From assembly GCF_000316515.1 (NCBI RefSeq), contig NC_019675.1, positions 2,753,964 through 2,817,963 on the forward strand: DNA of 64,000 nucleotides, written 5' to 3'. Position numbers and translations under genes: made by a program. The DNA is from Cyanobium gracile PCC 6307. GTDB taxonomy: Bacteria; Cyanobacteriota; Cyanobacteriia; PCC-6307; Cyanobiaceae. Positions within the stretch are counted from its first letter, which is position 1. Every line of letters starts with the position of its first letter. Of the stretch, positions 43,490 through 53,538 are shown piece by piece. Under the pieces are notes generated by a model that was given only the letters and a program-made list of their open reading frames with translations, was not told the DNA's origin and did no database searches.

Positions 43490-44492
43490 TGACGGGCCCT
43501 CCGGCGATCAGCTGCTTGAGGCGGCGGCCGGCGGCGGCGACCAGCCGGGAGGGCAGCGACCTGGGGTGCATCGTCTCGGGCAGGGTGGGGGGCTCGGAGA
43601 AGTCGTAGCCATCCCCGACGCGGTGCCGGGCCATGGCCTTGTGGCCGGCGGCGGCCGTGTAGTGGCAGACGTAGGAGCGGCGGGTGAGGCTGGGATCGCG
43701 CATCGGGGTGCCGCCGTGGATCAGGGCCCCGTGCCAGATCAGCACATCCCCCCGCCGGGGCAGGTAGATGCTCGGGGTCCAGCCCTGGGCGTCGATCAGG
43801 GCCTCCAGGTACGGTCCGTAGCCTGCCGCCCTGCGGGGATCGCCGTCGCGGCTGGCGAGGATGCCGCCCCCGTTCCAGTCGTAGAACTGATCGGCCTCCA
43901 GCCGATGGGAGCCCTTGTAATAGACGAGCGGTCCGGCCCGATCGCTGATGTCCTCCAGGGGGATCCAGGCGGCGGCCAGGTGGCCCAGGCGGCTGTGGTG
44001 GTGCACGTAGGAGAAGTCCTGGTGGAGGGACTGCTCGCTGCTCTTCCAGAAGGTGAGCGTCTGGATCAGCCCCGGCGCCGATCCGAAGAGTTCATCGAGG
44101 AAGTGGATGATGGGATCAGCGAAGGCCAGCGAGCGGGCCGCCTCGAAGTAACGGTGCAGGTCGTTGAGCTTCAGCCCCGGGCCGGCCTCGCGGAGATCGG
44201 TGATGCCGAGCAGCGACAGATTGCGAAGAACCCGGGCCCCGTAGTGCTCCGTTTTGCCGTCGATGCCGATCATCCCGTGCAGCTGGGAGGTGCGGGCCAG
44301 ACCCGGCAGGGCTTCGAGGTCGCGGTCCATCCGATCGAGGAGCTCCGGGTCCAGCACCTGCGGAAAGATCACCACCCCATCCCGCAGGAACTCGAGCACG
44401 GGGTCCGAATAGATCCGGCCAGCCAGATCCGGCTGCTGTCGATGCAGGCGTTCCGCCAGAGGCAGGGAGGTCAGGTAGTCGGCGGGAAGCAT
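43482..44492 (-). CDS. Phytanoyl-CoA dioxygenase-like Fe(II)/2-oxoglutarate oxygenase
   Basis: 336 residues from ATG MLPADYLTSL. Iron ligands: HxD in SLHQDFSYVH near 178-180 and the distal His in WHGALIHGGTPMR near 262, with the 2-oxoglutarate-binding Arg in SLTRRSYV. LVYYKGSHRLEAD is typical of the PhyH family. Substrate unknown; relatives hydroxylate lipids, ectoine or natural products. The stop overlaps the SUI1 gene start. Confidence 0.85.
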   Translation of the reverse strand: MLPADYLTSLPLAERLHRQQPDLAGRIYSDPVLEFLRDGVVIFPQVLDPELLDRMDRDLEALPGLARTSQLHGMIGIDGKTEHYGARVLRNLSLLGITDLREAGPGLKLNDLHRYFEAARSLAFADPIIHFLDELFGSAPGLIQTLTFWKSSEQSLHQDFSYVHHHSRLGHLAAAWIPLEDISDRAGPLVYYKGSHRLEADQFYDWNGGGILASRDGDPRRAAGYGPYLEALIDAQGWTPSIYLPRRGDVLIWHGALIHGGTPMRDPSLTRRSYVCHYTAAAGHKAMARHRVGDGYDFSEPPTLPETMHPRSLPSRLVAAAGRRLKQLIAGGPVNA

Positions 44493-44628
44493 CTCTGACG
44501 TTCGTGGGCGACGCGGTCGGCAGCCGTTCGGGCGGATGGCTCTCCGGAGGCAACCGGATGCCCCCTCCGCCGCTGCCGCCCTGGGTGGCGCCTCCCTAAG
44601 GTGAATTATCTCCTCTTGCGCAGCGCCG

Positions 44629-45888
44629 GTGACCAGCACCGCCCCAACCCGCAGCGCCGATCCTGCCGAGCTGCAGCCGTCGGTTCGTCCGGATGGCCTG
44701 GGCCGTTTCGGCCCCTTCGGAGGGCAGTACGTCCCCGAAACGCTGATGCCGGCCCTGGCGGAACTGGAGGCGGCCGCCGCCGAGGCCTGGGCCGATCCCG
44801 CCTTCACCGCCCGGCTGAATCACCTGCTGCGCACCTACGTAGGCCGGCCCACCCCCCTCTATGAGGCCGAGCGGCTCAGCGAGCACTACCGCCGGCCGGA
44901 GGGGGGGCCGCGCCTGTGGCTGAAGCGCGAGGACCTCAACCACACCGGTGCCCACAAGATCAACAACGCCCTGGGCCAGGCCCTGCTGGCGCTGCGGATG
45001 GGCAAGAAGCGGATCATCGCCGAAACCGGCGCCGGCCAGCACGGCGTGGCCACGGCCACGGTCTGCGCCCGCTTCGGGCTGGAGTGCGTCATCTACATGG
45101 GCGCCGAGGACATGCGCCGCCAGGCCCTGAACGTGTTCCGCATGCGGCTGCTGGGGGCCACGGTGCAGCCAGTGACCGCCGGCACCGCCACCCTCAAGGA
45201 CGCCACCAGCGAAGCCATCCGCGACTGGGTCACCAACGTGGAGAGCACCCACTACATCCTCGGCTCGGTGGCCGGCCCGCACCCCTACCCGATGCTGGTA
45301 CGGGATTTCCACGCCGTGATCGGCCAGGAGGCCCGGAGCCAGTGCCTGGAGGCCTTCGGCCGGCTGCCGGATGTGTTGATCGCCTGCGTGGGCGGCGGCT
45401 CCAATGCCATGGGGCTGTTCCATCCCTTCGTGGAGGATGCCTCCGTGCGCCTGATCGGGGTGGAGGCGGCCGGCGAGGGCGTGGCCACCGGTCGCCATGC
45501 CGCCACCATCACCGAAGGCCGGGTGGGGGTGCTGCACGGTGCCATGAGCCTGCTGCTGCAGGACGACGAGGGCCAGGTGCAGGAGGCCCACTCGATCAGT
45601 GCCGGCCTCGACTACCCCGGCGTGGGCCCGGAGCACAGCTACCTGCGCCAGATCGGCCGGGCCGAGTACGCCGCCGTCACCGATGCCCAGGCCCTGGAGG
45701 CCCTGCAGCGGGTGAGCGAACTGGAGGGCATCATCCCGGCGCTGGAGACGGCCCACGCCTTCGCCTGGCTGGAGTCGCTCTGCCCCACCCTGGCCCCCGG
45801 CACCGAAGTGGTGCTCAACCTCTCCGGCCGCGGCGACAAGGACGTCAACACGGTGGCGGAGAAGCTGGGCGACGGGCTGGTGGGGTAG
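44629..45888 (+). CDS. trpB: Tryptophan synthase beta subunit
   Basis: 419 residues from a [20 protein letters not shown], the PLP lysine in [14 protein letters not shown] (~107), [13 protein letters not shown] and the phosphate-binding [10 protein letters not shown] are intact. It joins indole and serine. Class 1 TrpB length. Four bases separate its stop from the convergent Anbu-like gene. No trpA is nearby, as is common in cyanobacteria. Confidence 0.97.
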   Translation: MTSTAPTRSADPAELQPSVRPDGLGRFGPFGGQYVPETLMPALAELEAAAAEAWADPAFTARLNHLLRTYVGRPTPLYEAERLSEHYRRPEGGPRLWLKREDLNHTGAHKINNALGQALLALRMGKKRIIAETGAGQHGVATATVCARFGLECVIYMGAEDMRRQALNVFRMRLLGATVQPVTAGTATLKDATSEAIRDWVTNVESTHYILGSVAGPHPYPMLVRDFHAVIGQEARSQCLEAFGRLPDVLIACVGGGSNAMGLFHPFVEDASVRLIGVEAAGEGVATGRHAATITEGRVGVLHGAMSLLLQDDEGQVQEAHSISAGLDYPGVGPEHSYLRQIGRAEYAAVTDAQALEALQRVSELEGIIPALETAHAFAWLESLCPTLAPGTEVVLNLSGRGDKDVNTVAEKLGDGLVG

Positions 45889-45892
45889 TCCC

Positions 45893-46678
45893 TCAGAGGG
45901 GGTCGTGCTCCCAGGGGAAACGGGGCAGCTTGTTGAGCCCCTCCTGCATGTGGCGGGCCCAGACATCCATGGTGTGCTGGATCTCCGGAGCGTCCTTCTC
46001 CAGTTTCAGGTGCCGGGTCACCTTGAAGGCATCGCGGGGCAACAGGGCGATCTCGAAGGGCGGCCCCACGGTGAGGTTGGAGCGCCGGGTGACGATCTCC
46101 GACACCAGGCAGAGCCGTGCCGCATCCTCCAGGGAGAGGTCGGGGCGGCCGATGTAATCGAGGGGAGGCTTGCCGTACTTGGTTTCGCCGATCTGCAGGA
46201 AGGGCGTGTCGTCGGTGGCCATGATCGCGTTCCCCTGGGGATAGATCATGTAGAGGCCATGGGGCTGGCCGGCGATCTGTCCGCCGAGGATGAAGCTGGC
46301 CTCGCCGCTGGCACCCGCCTGGCGCAGGTTGGGATTGAACTCCTTCTGGACCATCACATTCAGACGGCCGATGTAGTCCGCCACCTCAAACAGGTAGCGG
46401 GCGGTGAGCATGCTCGGGCCCGCAGGCGGATCGTCCTGGCGCGTCCACTGGGGGCTGGGGCCGGCGCCATGGTTCTCGATGTCGCGGCGGATCCGGTTGA
46501 GCACCGCTTGGGTGGTGCCCAGGTTGCCCGCCGCCATCAGCACGAACAGTCGGTCGGGGGCCGGCGCCAGCACATGCATCTTGCTGTAGCTCGAGATGTA
46601 GTCGACCCCCGCATTGGTGCGGGAGTCGGAGGCGAACACCAGGCCGCTGTGGAGCAGGAAACCGAGGCAATAGGTCAT
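45893..46678 (-). CDS. Anbu-type (bacterial proteasome-homologue) Ntn peptidase
   Basis: 261 residues starting MTYCLGFLLHSGLVFASDSRTNAGVDYIS. After Met removal Thr1 is the nucleophile; Asp (of SDSR) and Lys (of SSYSKM) sit at the proteasome-like positions 17 and 32. The later GGQ and DYIGRPDLSLEDAARLCL fit Anbu. Such proteins form helical oligomers and usually lie near a transglutaminase and an ATP-grasp gene; here neither is present. The ATG overlaps the hrcA stop by three bases (ATGA-type), so it is translated with the heat-shock repressor. Confidence 0.85.
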   Translation of the reverse strand: MTYCLGFLLHSGLVFASDSRTNAGVDYISSYSKMHVLAPAPDRLFVLMAAGNLGTTQAVLNRIRRDIENHGAGPSPQWTRQDDPPAGPSMLTARYLFEVADYIGRLNVMVQKEFNPNLRQAGASGEASFILGGQIAGQPHGLYMIYPQGNAIMATDDTPFLQIGETKYGKPPLDYIGRPDLSLEDAARLCLVSEIVTRRSNLTVGPPFEIALLPRDAFKVTRHLKLEKDAPEIQHTMDVWARHMQEGLNKLPRFPWEHDPL

Positions 46679-47688
46679 CAGCTGAGCAGCCTCTCCAGAA
46701 TCGAGGCCACCGACTGAACCGCGGCGCGGGCGGTGGCGTAGGCCATCCGCATCGGACCCACCAGGCCCACCTGGCCGCGGCCGCCGTGTCCCGTGCGGTA
46801 GGTGGCCTGCACCACCGAGCACTGGCCGAGGGCCGCATGGGGATGTTCCGTGCCGATCCAGATCGCATCGGTCGCGACCGGGTCCTGGGCGCCGGTGATC
46901 CCGAGCAGGGCGCGGGGGCCATGCTCCACCAGCTGCACCACGGGCAGCAGGCTGGAGGTGTGGCGGAATTCGGGCTGGGCCAGCAGTCCCCCCAGGCCGG
47001 CGGCCACCACGGCATCGAGCTCCTCGCTGCGGATGCGGCCGTGGCTGTCGAGGGCCTGGCGCAGCAGTCCGCCGCTGCGGCGCAGTTCCGCCGGCAGCCG
47101 TTCCCAGGGGATGCGGCCGTCGCCGCCGGCGCGGAGCTGCTGGTTGCTCCAGCGCTCCAGGATCGGCAACTCCTCCTCCAGGCCGGCGCCGAGGCGCAGG
47201 TTGAGGCTGGTGCTGAAGTCGGGCCCCTGCACGAGGAACACCAGCAGCCGGTCGCCGCTGGGCACGAGCCGCACCGCCTGCAGCAGGGGGCTGGGTCGCT
47301 GGGGGCGGGTGATCAGGCTGAGCAGACCGGTGAGATCGGCCAGGCGGCGGGCCAGGTGCAGCAGCAGATCATCGAGGGCGGCCCACTGCAGGCTAATGCC
47401 GGCCAGCTCGCGCTCCAGCTGCAGGGCGGCGGCCCCCGGGGCCGGCAGCAGCTGATCGACGTAAAGGCGGTAGCCCCGCTGGCTGGGGATCCGGCCGGCG
47501 GAGGTGTGGGGCTGGGTCAGCAGGCCGCGCTGCTCGAGGGCCCCCATGGCCGTCCGCACCGTGGCGGGGCTGGCTGGCAGCCCGAAACGCCGCACTAGCG
47601 TGTGGCTGCCCACGGGTTCGACGGTGTCCACGTAGTGCCGCACCGTGGCCCGGAGGACCTCCTGTTGTCGGCGCGGCAGCGTGTCCAA
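46678..47688 (-). CDS. hrcA: Heat-inducible transcription repressor
   Basis: 336 residues. The N-terminal winged HTH (PRRQQEVLRATVRHYVDTVEPVGSHTL, SPATVRTAMGALEQRGLL, HTSAGRIPSQRGYRLYVD) is unmistakable. The GAF-like core ends with VGPMRMAYATARAAVQSV. It represses groESL and dnaK operons through CIRCE elements; I saw no CIRCE element upstream of it. It is followed by the Anbu-like gene in the same operon. Confidence 0.95.
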   Translation of the reverse strand: MDTLPRRQQEVLRATVRHYVDTVEPVGSHTLVRRFGLPASPATVRTAMGALEQRGLLTQPHTSAGRIPSQRGYRLYVDQLLPAPGAAALQLERELAGISLQWAALDDLLLHLARRLADLTGLLSLITRPQRPSPLLQAVRLVPSGDRLLVFLVQGPDFSTSLNLRLGAGLEEELPILERWSNQQLRAGGDGRIPWERLPAELRRSGGLLRQALDSHGRIRSEELDAVVAAGLGGLLAQPEFRHTSSLLPVVQLVEHGPRALLGITGAQDPVATDAIWIGTEHPHAALGQCSVVQATYRTGHGGRGQVGLVGPMRMAYATARAAVQSVASILERLLS

Positions 47689-47769
47689 GGAATGGGGGGA
47701 AAAGTCGAAAAGATAAACAGAACCTTCATCCTAGGTGCGGCGGTCCTGCCCTCCGCCCGGCACGGGGGT

Positions 47770-48132
47770 TCAGTAACGGGGAACCCGGGGATCCACCTCC
47801 CGGCTCCAGGCGTCGATGCCCCCCTGCAGGTTCCAGACCTCGCCGAAGCCCTGCTCCTGCATCAGCCAGCAGGCGAAGTGCCAGCTGCGGATGCCGGCAT
47901 GGCAGAGCACCACCACCGGCTGTTGCCGGTCGAGCAGGGTCTCCAGCTCAGGAATCCACTCGCCGGAGCGGCTCAGGGGCAGATGCACCACCGGGTGGGG
48001 CAGGCGGGCCTCCTCAAGCTCCCGGTCCTCCCGCACGTCCACGATCCGGAGCGGCTCGCCCTCCTCCAGACGCCGCTGCAGCTCCATGGCGGAGAGGCTG
48101 CGGGGGGGGGCCGGGGGGGTCGGCTCGTCCAT
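47770..48132 (-). CDS. Single-domain rhodanese
   Basis: 120 residues from ATG MDEPTPPAP. IVDVREDRELEEARLPHPVVHLPL, the active-site Cys in VVVLCHAGIRSW and WNLQGGIDAWS define the fold. The active loop CHAGIR suggests sulfurtransferase activity in sulfur trafficking. Upstream reading frame is antisense to the DUF3352-like gene, so the later ATG is chosen. Divergent from that gene by 54 bases. Confidence 0.92.
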   Translation of the reverse strand: MDEPTPPAPPRSLSAMELQRRLEEGEPLRIVDVREDRELEEARLPHPVVHLPLSRSGEWIPELETLLDRQQPVVVLCHAGIRSWHFACWLMQEQGFGEVWNLQGGIDAWSREVDPRVPRY

Positions 48133-48186
48133 GGCGGGCGTCGGAGGGGGGGTGGCGTCAGGATGGTCCCATCCTGCTGAGAACGC

Positions 48187-49800
48187 ATGAAGGCCCGCCC
48201 ATTCCTGGCGGTGCTGCTGGCCCTGGTGCTGGTGGTGTTCGGTCTGGGGCTCGGTGGCTGGTGGCTGGTGTGGCAGCGCAGTGCCCTGCGTCTCCAGCGG
48301 CTGCCGCTGGAGGTGCCGCGGGCGGCCCGGTTCGTGCCACGGGACGCCCCGTTCAGCCTCCATCTGTTCACCGATGGCGACCAGCCCCTCGACTACGCCA
48401 GGGCCGTCGCCCCGCCCCGCCAGCGACGCCAGGCGGCGGAGGCGGTCGGCCGGCTGCGCGACGGGGCCTTCGCCGCGGCCGGTCTCGACTACGGGACGGA
48501 GCTGAGCTCCTGGCTGGCGGCACCGGTGGGCCTGGCCCTGTTCGAGGCCGATACCGGCGGCGCGGCGGGAGCCACCCGGCGGGGGGGCTGGCTGCTGGTG
48601 CTGGGGAGCCGGGACGACGGCGGCGCCCGCCGCTTTCTGCAGCGTTTCTGGCAGACCCGCAGCCTGGCGGGTACGGATCTCCAGATCAGCACCTACCGGG
48701 GCCTAGGGCTGATCAGCGGCCGTGGTGCCCTGCTGGGCCGGACGCCGATGCCCCTGGCCACGGCCCTGGTGGATGACGACCTCGTCCTGATCGCCTCGGG
48801 CCGGGGGGTGCTGGAGCAGGCCCTCGACGTGTCCCAGATCGACGAGCTCAACCAGGCCGGCCAGCCCGGCTTCCAGGAGGGGCTGCGGCGGCTGGGCACC
48901 GGGGCCGCCCTGGTGCAGGCGGCCCCGGACGCCCTGGAGCGCTGGCTGGGGCTGCCGCTGCCGGCGGCGGCCGACCAGCGGCCCGGCGGGCTGCTGCTGG
49001 CCCTGCGGCCCGACGGCCGCAGCCTGCGGCTCTCGGGCCTGCTGGAGCTGCCGCCGCAGACGACGCTGCCCCAGGTCGGTGCCGACGACGACCTGGGCCG
49101 GGCCCTGCGGGCCGCCCTGCGCCGCCCCTCCGCCAGCCTCGCCCTGGTGCAGGACCCCGCCGCCATCGCCGCCATTCCGCTGCTGCAGCCGTTGCTGACC
49201 CGCATGGCCGGTGGAGCCGGGGCGGCGGGGTCCCTGCCCGCGCTGGTGGTGGCGTCCGACGGGGGGCCCCTGCTGGCGGCCGCCAGCGGTGAGCGCTGGC
49301 TGCTCGGCACGGCGGCCGACCGGCCGGAGGCGGCGGCCGTCGAGGCCTCCCTGGCGGCCGATGGTCTGATCGCCGCTCCCCTGGAGGTGGAGGGCCGTTC
49401 GTTGCTGGTCTGGACGCGGCTGCGGGCCGGCCCCACCCGCCGCGACGGCAGGGCCGAGCAGTTGCAGGCCCCCCTGCTGGGCTGGCGCTGGCAGCGGGGC
49501 GACCTGGCCTGGTGGGGGGAGTCTCTGGGGCAGCTGGAGAGCCTCGAGGGGCCCGGGTCGAAGGGCGCTCCACAACCCCAGGATCCGCTGGAGGCCCTGG
49601 CCGCCCCCGGGGCTGCCCTGCAGTGGGCCCTCGATGGTCCGCCGGCCCGCGACCTGCTGGCCTCGTGGCAGCCGTGGCAGCGCCTCACCGCCCTGGCCGG
49701 CGGACCCCTCAGTGACCCGGTGGTGGGGCTGGCCCTGGCCCTGACCGGGGAGTCCGGGGGCCTGACCGTGGACGCGCGACTCGACTTCGGGGACTCCTGA
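48187..49800 (+). CDS. DUF3352 family protein, N-terminal membrane anchor
   Basis: 537 residues. One membrane helix (FLAVLLALVLVVFGLGLGGWWLVW, ~6-29) acts as an uncleaved anchor, with the rest probably in the periplasm or lumen. FVPRDAPFSLHL and GLDYGTELSSWLAAPVGLAL match the cyanobacterial DUF3352 pattern. Unknown function. sixA follows after three bases, so it is co-transcribed. Confidence 0.75.
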   Translation: MKARPFLAVLLALVLVVFGLGLGGWWLVWQRSALRLQRLPLEVPRAARFVPRDAPFSLHLFTDGDQPLDYARAVAPPRQRRQAAEAVGRLRDGAFAAAGLDYGTELSSWLAAPVGLALFEADTGGAAGATRRGGWLLVLGSRDDGGARRFLQRFWQTRSLAGTDLQISTYRGLGLISGRGALLGRTPMPLATALVDDDLVLIASGRGVLEQALDVSQIDELNQAGQPGFQEGLRRLGTGAALVQAAPDALERWLGLPLPAAADQRPGGLLLALRPDGRSLRLSGLLELPPQTTLPQVGADDDLGRALRAALRRPSASLALVQDPAAIAAIPLLQPLLTRMAGGAGAAGSLPALVVASDGGPLLAAASGERWLLGTAADRPEAAAVEASLAADGLIAAPLEVEGRSLLVWTRLRAGPTRRDGRAEQLQAPLLGWRWQRGDLAWWGESLGQLESLEGPGSKGAPQPQDPLEALAAPGAALQWALDGPPARDLLASWQPWQRLTALAGGPLSDPVVGLALALTGESGGLTVDARLDFGDS

Positions 49801-49802
49801 CC

Positions 49803-50333
49803 ATGGCGTCCCAGAGCTGGGAACTGCTGTTGCTGCGCCATGGCATCGCCGAGGAGCGCAGCCCGGACCGCGTCGACGCCGAGCGGGAACTCACCGCCGC
49901 CGGGCGGGCCCGCACCAGGGCCGTGCTGGAGCGGGCCGCCGGTCTGGGGCTGCGGGCCGGTCGCCTGCTCTCCAGCCCCCTGGCCCGGGCCCGGCAGACC
50001 GGGGAGATCGCCCGCGAGGTCGGGCTGGCGGAGGGCCTGGAGCTGGCCCAGGCCCTGGAGCCGGGGGGTGACCCCCTGCCCCTGCTGCCGGCCTGGCTGA
50101 GCCAGGCGGAGGGGGGCGCGGGGGCACCCTGCCGGCTGTTGCTGGTGGGCCATGAACCGGACCTGGGGCTGCTGGCGGCCCGCCTCCTGGGGGCGCCGCC
50201 CGGCGCCATCGCCCTGCGCAAGGCCGGCCTGGCCCTGCTGCGTCTGCCCCCGGTGCCGGCCGGGGCGGCGCTGGCCGGCACCGCCCGCCTCGAATGGCTG
50301 GTGCGGCCCAGGCTCTGGCTGCCCCGCCCCTGA
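49803..50333 (+). CDS. sixA: Phosphohistidine phosphatase SixA-like
   Basis: 176 residues. The histidine phosphatase motif LLLLRHGIAEER (catalytic His13) is at the N-terminus, with SSPLARARQT and the second His in LLVGHEPDL. It likely dephosphorylates phosphohistidine on signalling or phosphotransfer proteins. The C-terminal ~40 residues (WLVRPRLWLPR) are typical of the family. Confidence 0.9.
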   Translation: MASQSWELLLLRHGIAEERSPDRVDAERELTAAGRARTRAVLERAAGLGLRAGRLLSSPLARARQTGEIAREVGLAEGLELAQALEPGGDPLPLLPAWLSQAEGGAGAPCRLLLVGHEPDLGLLAARLLGAPPGAIALRKAGLALLRLPPVPAGAALAGTARLEWLVRPRLWLPRP

Positions 50334-50401
50334 GCCGGCAGCCGGCGCTACGGCAGACGCCCGTTCCTGCGCCTAAGTTCATCCCATCCACAGGATTCGG
50401 C

Positions 50402-51619
50402 ATGGCGGCGGAGAGCACCCCAGAGGCCAACGACCCTCAGGGCACCCCTCCCCGCCCATCGCCACCGGCGCCGGCCACACCCACGTTCCGCCCTGGCCTG
50501 GAGGGGGTGCCGGCCACCCAGTCGGCCGTGTGCGACATCGAAGGCCAGCGGGGCCTGCTCACCTACCGGGGCTACCCCATCGAGCAGCTCGCGAGCCACA
50601 GCAGCTTCCTCGAAACCGCCTACCTGCTGATCTGGGGGGAGCTGCCCACCATCTTCCAGCTCAGGGAGTTCGAGCAGGAGGTGCAGATGCACCGGCGGCT
50701 CAGCTTCCGCATCCGGGACATGATGAAGTGTTTCCCGGCCACGGGCCATCCGATGGATGCGCTCCAGGCCAGTGCGGCCTCCCTGGGGCTCTTCTATTCC
50801 CGCCGCGCCCTGTACGACCCCCAGTACATCGTTGATGCGGTGGTGCGGCTGATCGCCAAGATCCCCACGATGGTGGCGGCGTTCCAGCTGATCCGGAAGG
50901 GCCAGGACCCGATCCAGCCCCGGGACGACCTGGCCTACTCGGCCAACTTCCTCTACATGCTCACCGAGCGGGAGCCCGATCCCCTGGCGGCACGGATCTT
51001 CGACGCCTGCCTGATCCTGCATGCCGAGCACAGCCTCAACGCCAGCACCTTCAGCGCCCGCGTCACGGCCAGCACCCTCACCGACCCCTACGCGGTGGTG
51101 GCCTCGGCGGTGGGCACCCTGGCCGGCCCCCTGCACGGCGGCGCCAACGAGGATGTGCTTGACATGCTCGACCAGATCGGCACCACCGACCAGGTGGAAC
51201 CCTGGCTCGACCGGGCCATCGCCCAGAAGCAGAAGATCATGGGTTTCGGCCACCGCGAGTACAGGGTCAAGGATCCCCGGGCCGTGATCCTGCAGGGCCT
51301 GGCCGAGGAGCTCTTCCAGCGCTTCGGCCACGACGCCATGTACGACGTCGCCCTCAAGCTGGAGGAGGTGGCCGGCCGGCGCCTGGGGCCGAAGGGCATC
51401 TACCCGAACGTCGACTTCTACTCCGGTCTCGTCTACCGGAAGCTGGGTATTCCCCGCGACCTGTTCACCCCCATCTTCGCCATCGCCCGTACGGCAGGAT
51501 GGCTGGCTCACTGGAAGGAACAACTGGGTGCCAACCGCATCTACCGTCCCTCGCAGATCTACACCGGCCCCACCGAGCGGGGCTGGCTCCCCCTGGAAAG
51601 CCGTCCGGTTCCTGGCTGA
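50402..51619 (+). CDS. gltA: Citrate synthase
   Basis: 405 residues from ATG MAAESTPEAN. The N-terminal ~35 are proline-rich. Catalytic residues: His in HAEHSLNAST and GFGHREYR, Asp in YPNVDFYSG; GPLHGGANEDVL also present. It condenses oxaloacetate and acetyl-CoA to start the incomplete/modified cyanobacterial TCA cycle. ndhA begins 51 bases after it on the same strand. Confidence 0.96.
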   Translation: MAAESTPEANDPQGTPPRPSPPAPATPTFRPGLEGVPATQSAVCDIEGQRGLLTYRGYPIEQLASHSSFLETAYLLIWGELPTIFQLREFEQEVQMHRRLSFRIRDMMKCFPATGHPMDALQASAASLGLFYSRRALYDPQYIVDAVVRLIAKIPTMVAAFQLIRKGQDPIQPRDDLAYSANFLYMLTEREPDPLAARIFDACLILHAEHSLNASTFSARVTASTLTDPYAVVASAVGTLAGPLHGGANEDVLDMLDQIGTTDQVEPWLDRAIAQKQKIMGFGHREYRVKDPRAVILQGLAEELFQRFGHDAMYDVALKLEEVAGRRLGPKGIYPNVDFYSGLVYRKLGIPRDLFTPIFAIARTAGWLAHWKEQLGANRIYRPSQIYTGPTERGWLPLESRPVPG

Positions 51620-51670
51620 GTCACTGGCTGACCCGTTCCCCCTTAGGTTCCCCTCCAACGGAGTTCTCTG

Positions 51671-52822
51671 ATGCTGTCCACTGGCCTGTTGGGTGCCGCC
51701 ATCGCTCCCCCCGGTCTCGATCTCCAGTCGAGCTTCCTTGACCTCGCCCAGGCCATGGGTCTCACCCCCGCAGCGGCCCGCCTGCTGTGGCTGCCCCTGC
51801 CCATGGTGCTGGTTCTGGTGGGGGCGGTCGTCGGGGTGCTGGTGAGCGTCTGGCTCGAGCGCAAGATCTCGGCGGCGGTGCAGCAGCGCATCGGCCCTGA
51901 GTATGCCGGCGCCCTAGGGGTGCTTCAGCCCCTGGCCGATGGCCTCAAGCTGGTGTTCAAGGAGGACATCATCCCGGCCCGGGCCGATGCCCTGCTCTTC
52001 AGCCTCGGCCCCGTGCTGGTGGTGGTGCCCGTGATCCTCTCCTGGCTGGTGGTGCCCTTCGGCCAGAACCTGTTGATCAGCAACGTGGGGGTGGGCATCT
52101 TCCTGTGGATCGCCCTGAGCAGCATCCAGCCCATCGGCCTGCTGATGAGCGGCTATTCCAGTAACAACAAGTATTCGCTCCTGGGCGGGCTGCGGGCCGC
52201 CGCCCAGTCGATCAGCTACGAGATCCCCCTGGCCCTGGCGGTGCTGGCGGTGGTGATGATGAGCAATTCCCTCAGCACTGTCGACATCGTCGCCCAGCAG
52301 ACCGGGGCCGGCATCTTCAGCTGGAACATCTGGCGCCAGCCCGTCGGCTTCGTGATCTTCTGGATCTGTGCCCTGGCGGAGTGCGAGCGACTCCCCTTCG
52401 ACCTGCCGGAGGCCGAGGAGGAACTGGTGGCCGGCTACCAGACCGAGTACTCCGGCATGAAGTTCGCCCTCTTCTACCTGGGCAGCTACATCAACCTGGT
52501 GCTCTCGGCCCTGCTGGTGTCCGTGCTCTACCTCGGCGGCTGGAGCTTTCCTCTGCCCGTCGAGTGGATCACCGGCTGGCTCGGTGTCTCCCCCGACGCC
52601 CCCCTGGTCCAGGTGATCACCGGTTCGATCGGCATCGTCAGCACGATCCTCAAGGCCTACCTGCTGGTGTTCTTCGCGATCCTGCTGCGCTGGACCACCC
52701 CACGGGTGCGGATCGACCAGCTGCTCGACCTGGGCTGGAAGTTTCTGCTCCCCATCGCCCTGGTCAACCTCCTGGTCACCGCCGGCCTCAAGCTGGCCTT
52801 CCCGGTCGCCTTCGGCGGCTGA
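51671..52822 (+). CDS. ndhA: NAD(P)H-quinone oxidoreductase subunit 1 (NuoH-like)
   Basis: 383 residues with eight helices. Landmarks are [66 protein letters not shown] and FLRWTTPR-like [19 protein letters not shown]. It forms part of the quinone chamber at the membrane arm junction. First of the ndhA-I-G-E operon; ndhI follows after 77 bases. Confidence 0.97.
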   Translation: MLSTGLLGAAIAPPGLDLQSSFLDLAQAMGLTPAAARLLWLPLPMVLVLVGAVVGVLVSVWLERKISAAVQQRIGPEYAGALGVLQPLADGLKLVFKEDIIPARADALLFSLGPVLVVVPVILSWLVVPFGQNLLISNVGVGIFLWIALSSIQPIGLLMSGYSSNNKYSLLGGLRAAAQSISYEIPLALAVLAVVMMSNSLSTVDIVAQQTGAGIFSWNIWRQPVGFVIFWICALAECERLPFDLPEAEEELVAGYQTEYSGMKFALFYLGSYINLVLSALLVSVLYLGGWSFPLPVEWITGWLGVSPDAPLVQVITGSIGIVSTILKAYLLVFFAILLRWTTPRVRIDQLLDLGWKFLLPIALVNLLVTAGLKLAFPVAFGG

Positions 52823-52899
52823 ACCCGTTCCCCGAATACCAACACAGTGGCCCCCACCGGGCCATCATGGTCCCCATCCCGTAACCCCCCGCCCCTGCC

Positions 52900-53538
52900 A
52901 TGTTCGGGTTTCTCAAGCAAGTCGGTGACTACACCCGGGAGGCGGTGAGCGCGGCCCAGACGATGACCCAGGGGCTGGCGGTCACCTTTGATCACCTGCG
53001 CCGGCGGCCGATCACCGTTCAGTACCCCTACGAGAAGCTGATCCCCTCGGAGCGCTACCGGGGCCGGATCCACTACGAACTCGACAAGTGCATCTCCTGT
53101 GAGGTCTGCGTGCGGGTCTGCCCCATCAACCTCCCCGTCGTGGACTGGGTGATGAACAAGGCCACCAAGAAGAAGGAGCTGCGCAACTACTCGATCGATT
53201 TCGGGGTGTGCATCTTCTGCGGCAACTGCGTGGAGTACTGCCCCACCAACTGCCTCTCCATGACCGAGGAGTACGAGCTGGCGGCCTTCGATCGCCACAG
53301 CCTCAACTACGACAACGTCGCCCTCGGCCGCCTGCCCACCAGCGTCACTTCCGACCCGGCGGTGTTCGCCCTGCGGGAACTGGCCTACCTTCCCAAGGGC
53401 GCCATGGATCCCCATGGGGTCCCCGCCAGCGAGCCGCGGGCCGGCCAGCTGCCGTCCCAGGTGCTGGAAACCCTCCAGCCGGTCCCCAGCGGTGGGTCCC
53501 CCGCCGCCGCCCCCTCCGACAGCACCGCAGAGTCCTGA
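52900..53538 (+). CDS. ndhI: NAD(P)H-quinone oxidoreductase subunit I (NuoI-like)
   Basis: 212 residues. Two ferredoxin-type 4Fe-4S motifs: [12 protein letters not shown] (~66-77) and [12 protein letters not shown] (~105-116). [21 protein letters not shown] is typical. Its C-terminal ~30 residues are low-complexity and Pro/Ser-rich. The stop overlaps the ndhG ATG by one base. Confidence 0.97.
   Translation: MFGFLKQVGDYTREAVSAAQTMTQGLAVTFDHLRRRPITVQYPYEKLIPSERYRGRIHYELDKCISCEVCVRVCPINLPVVDWVMNKATKKKELRNYSIDFGVCIFCGNCVEYCPTNCLSMTEEYELAAFDRHSLNYDNVALGRLPTSVTSDPAVFALRELAYLPKGAMDPHGVPASEPRAGQLPSQVLETLQPVPSGGSPAAAPSDSTAES

Noticed and set aside
47689-47769. CIRCE operator upstream of hrcA
   Set aside because: No TTAGCACTC-N9-GAGTGCTAA-like inverted repeat found in this gap.
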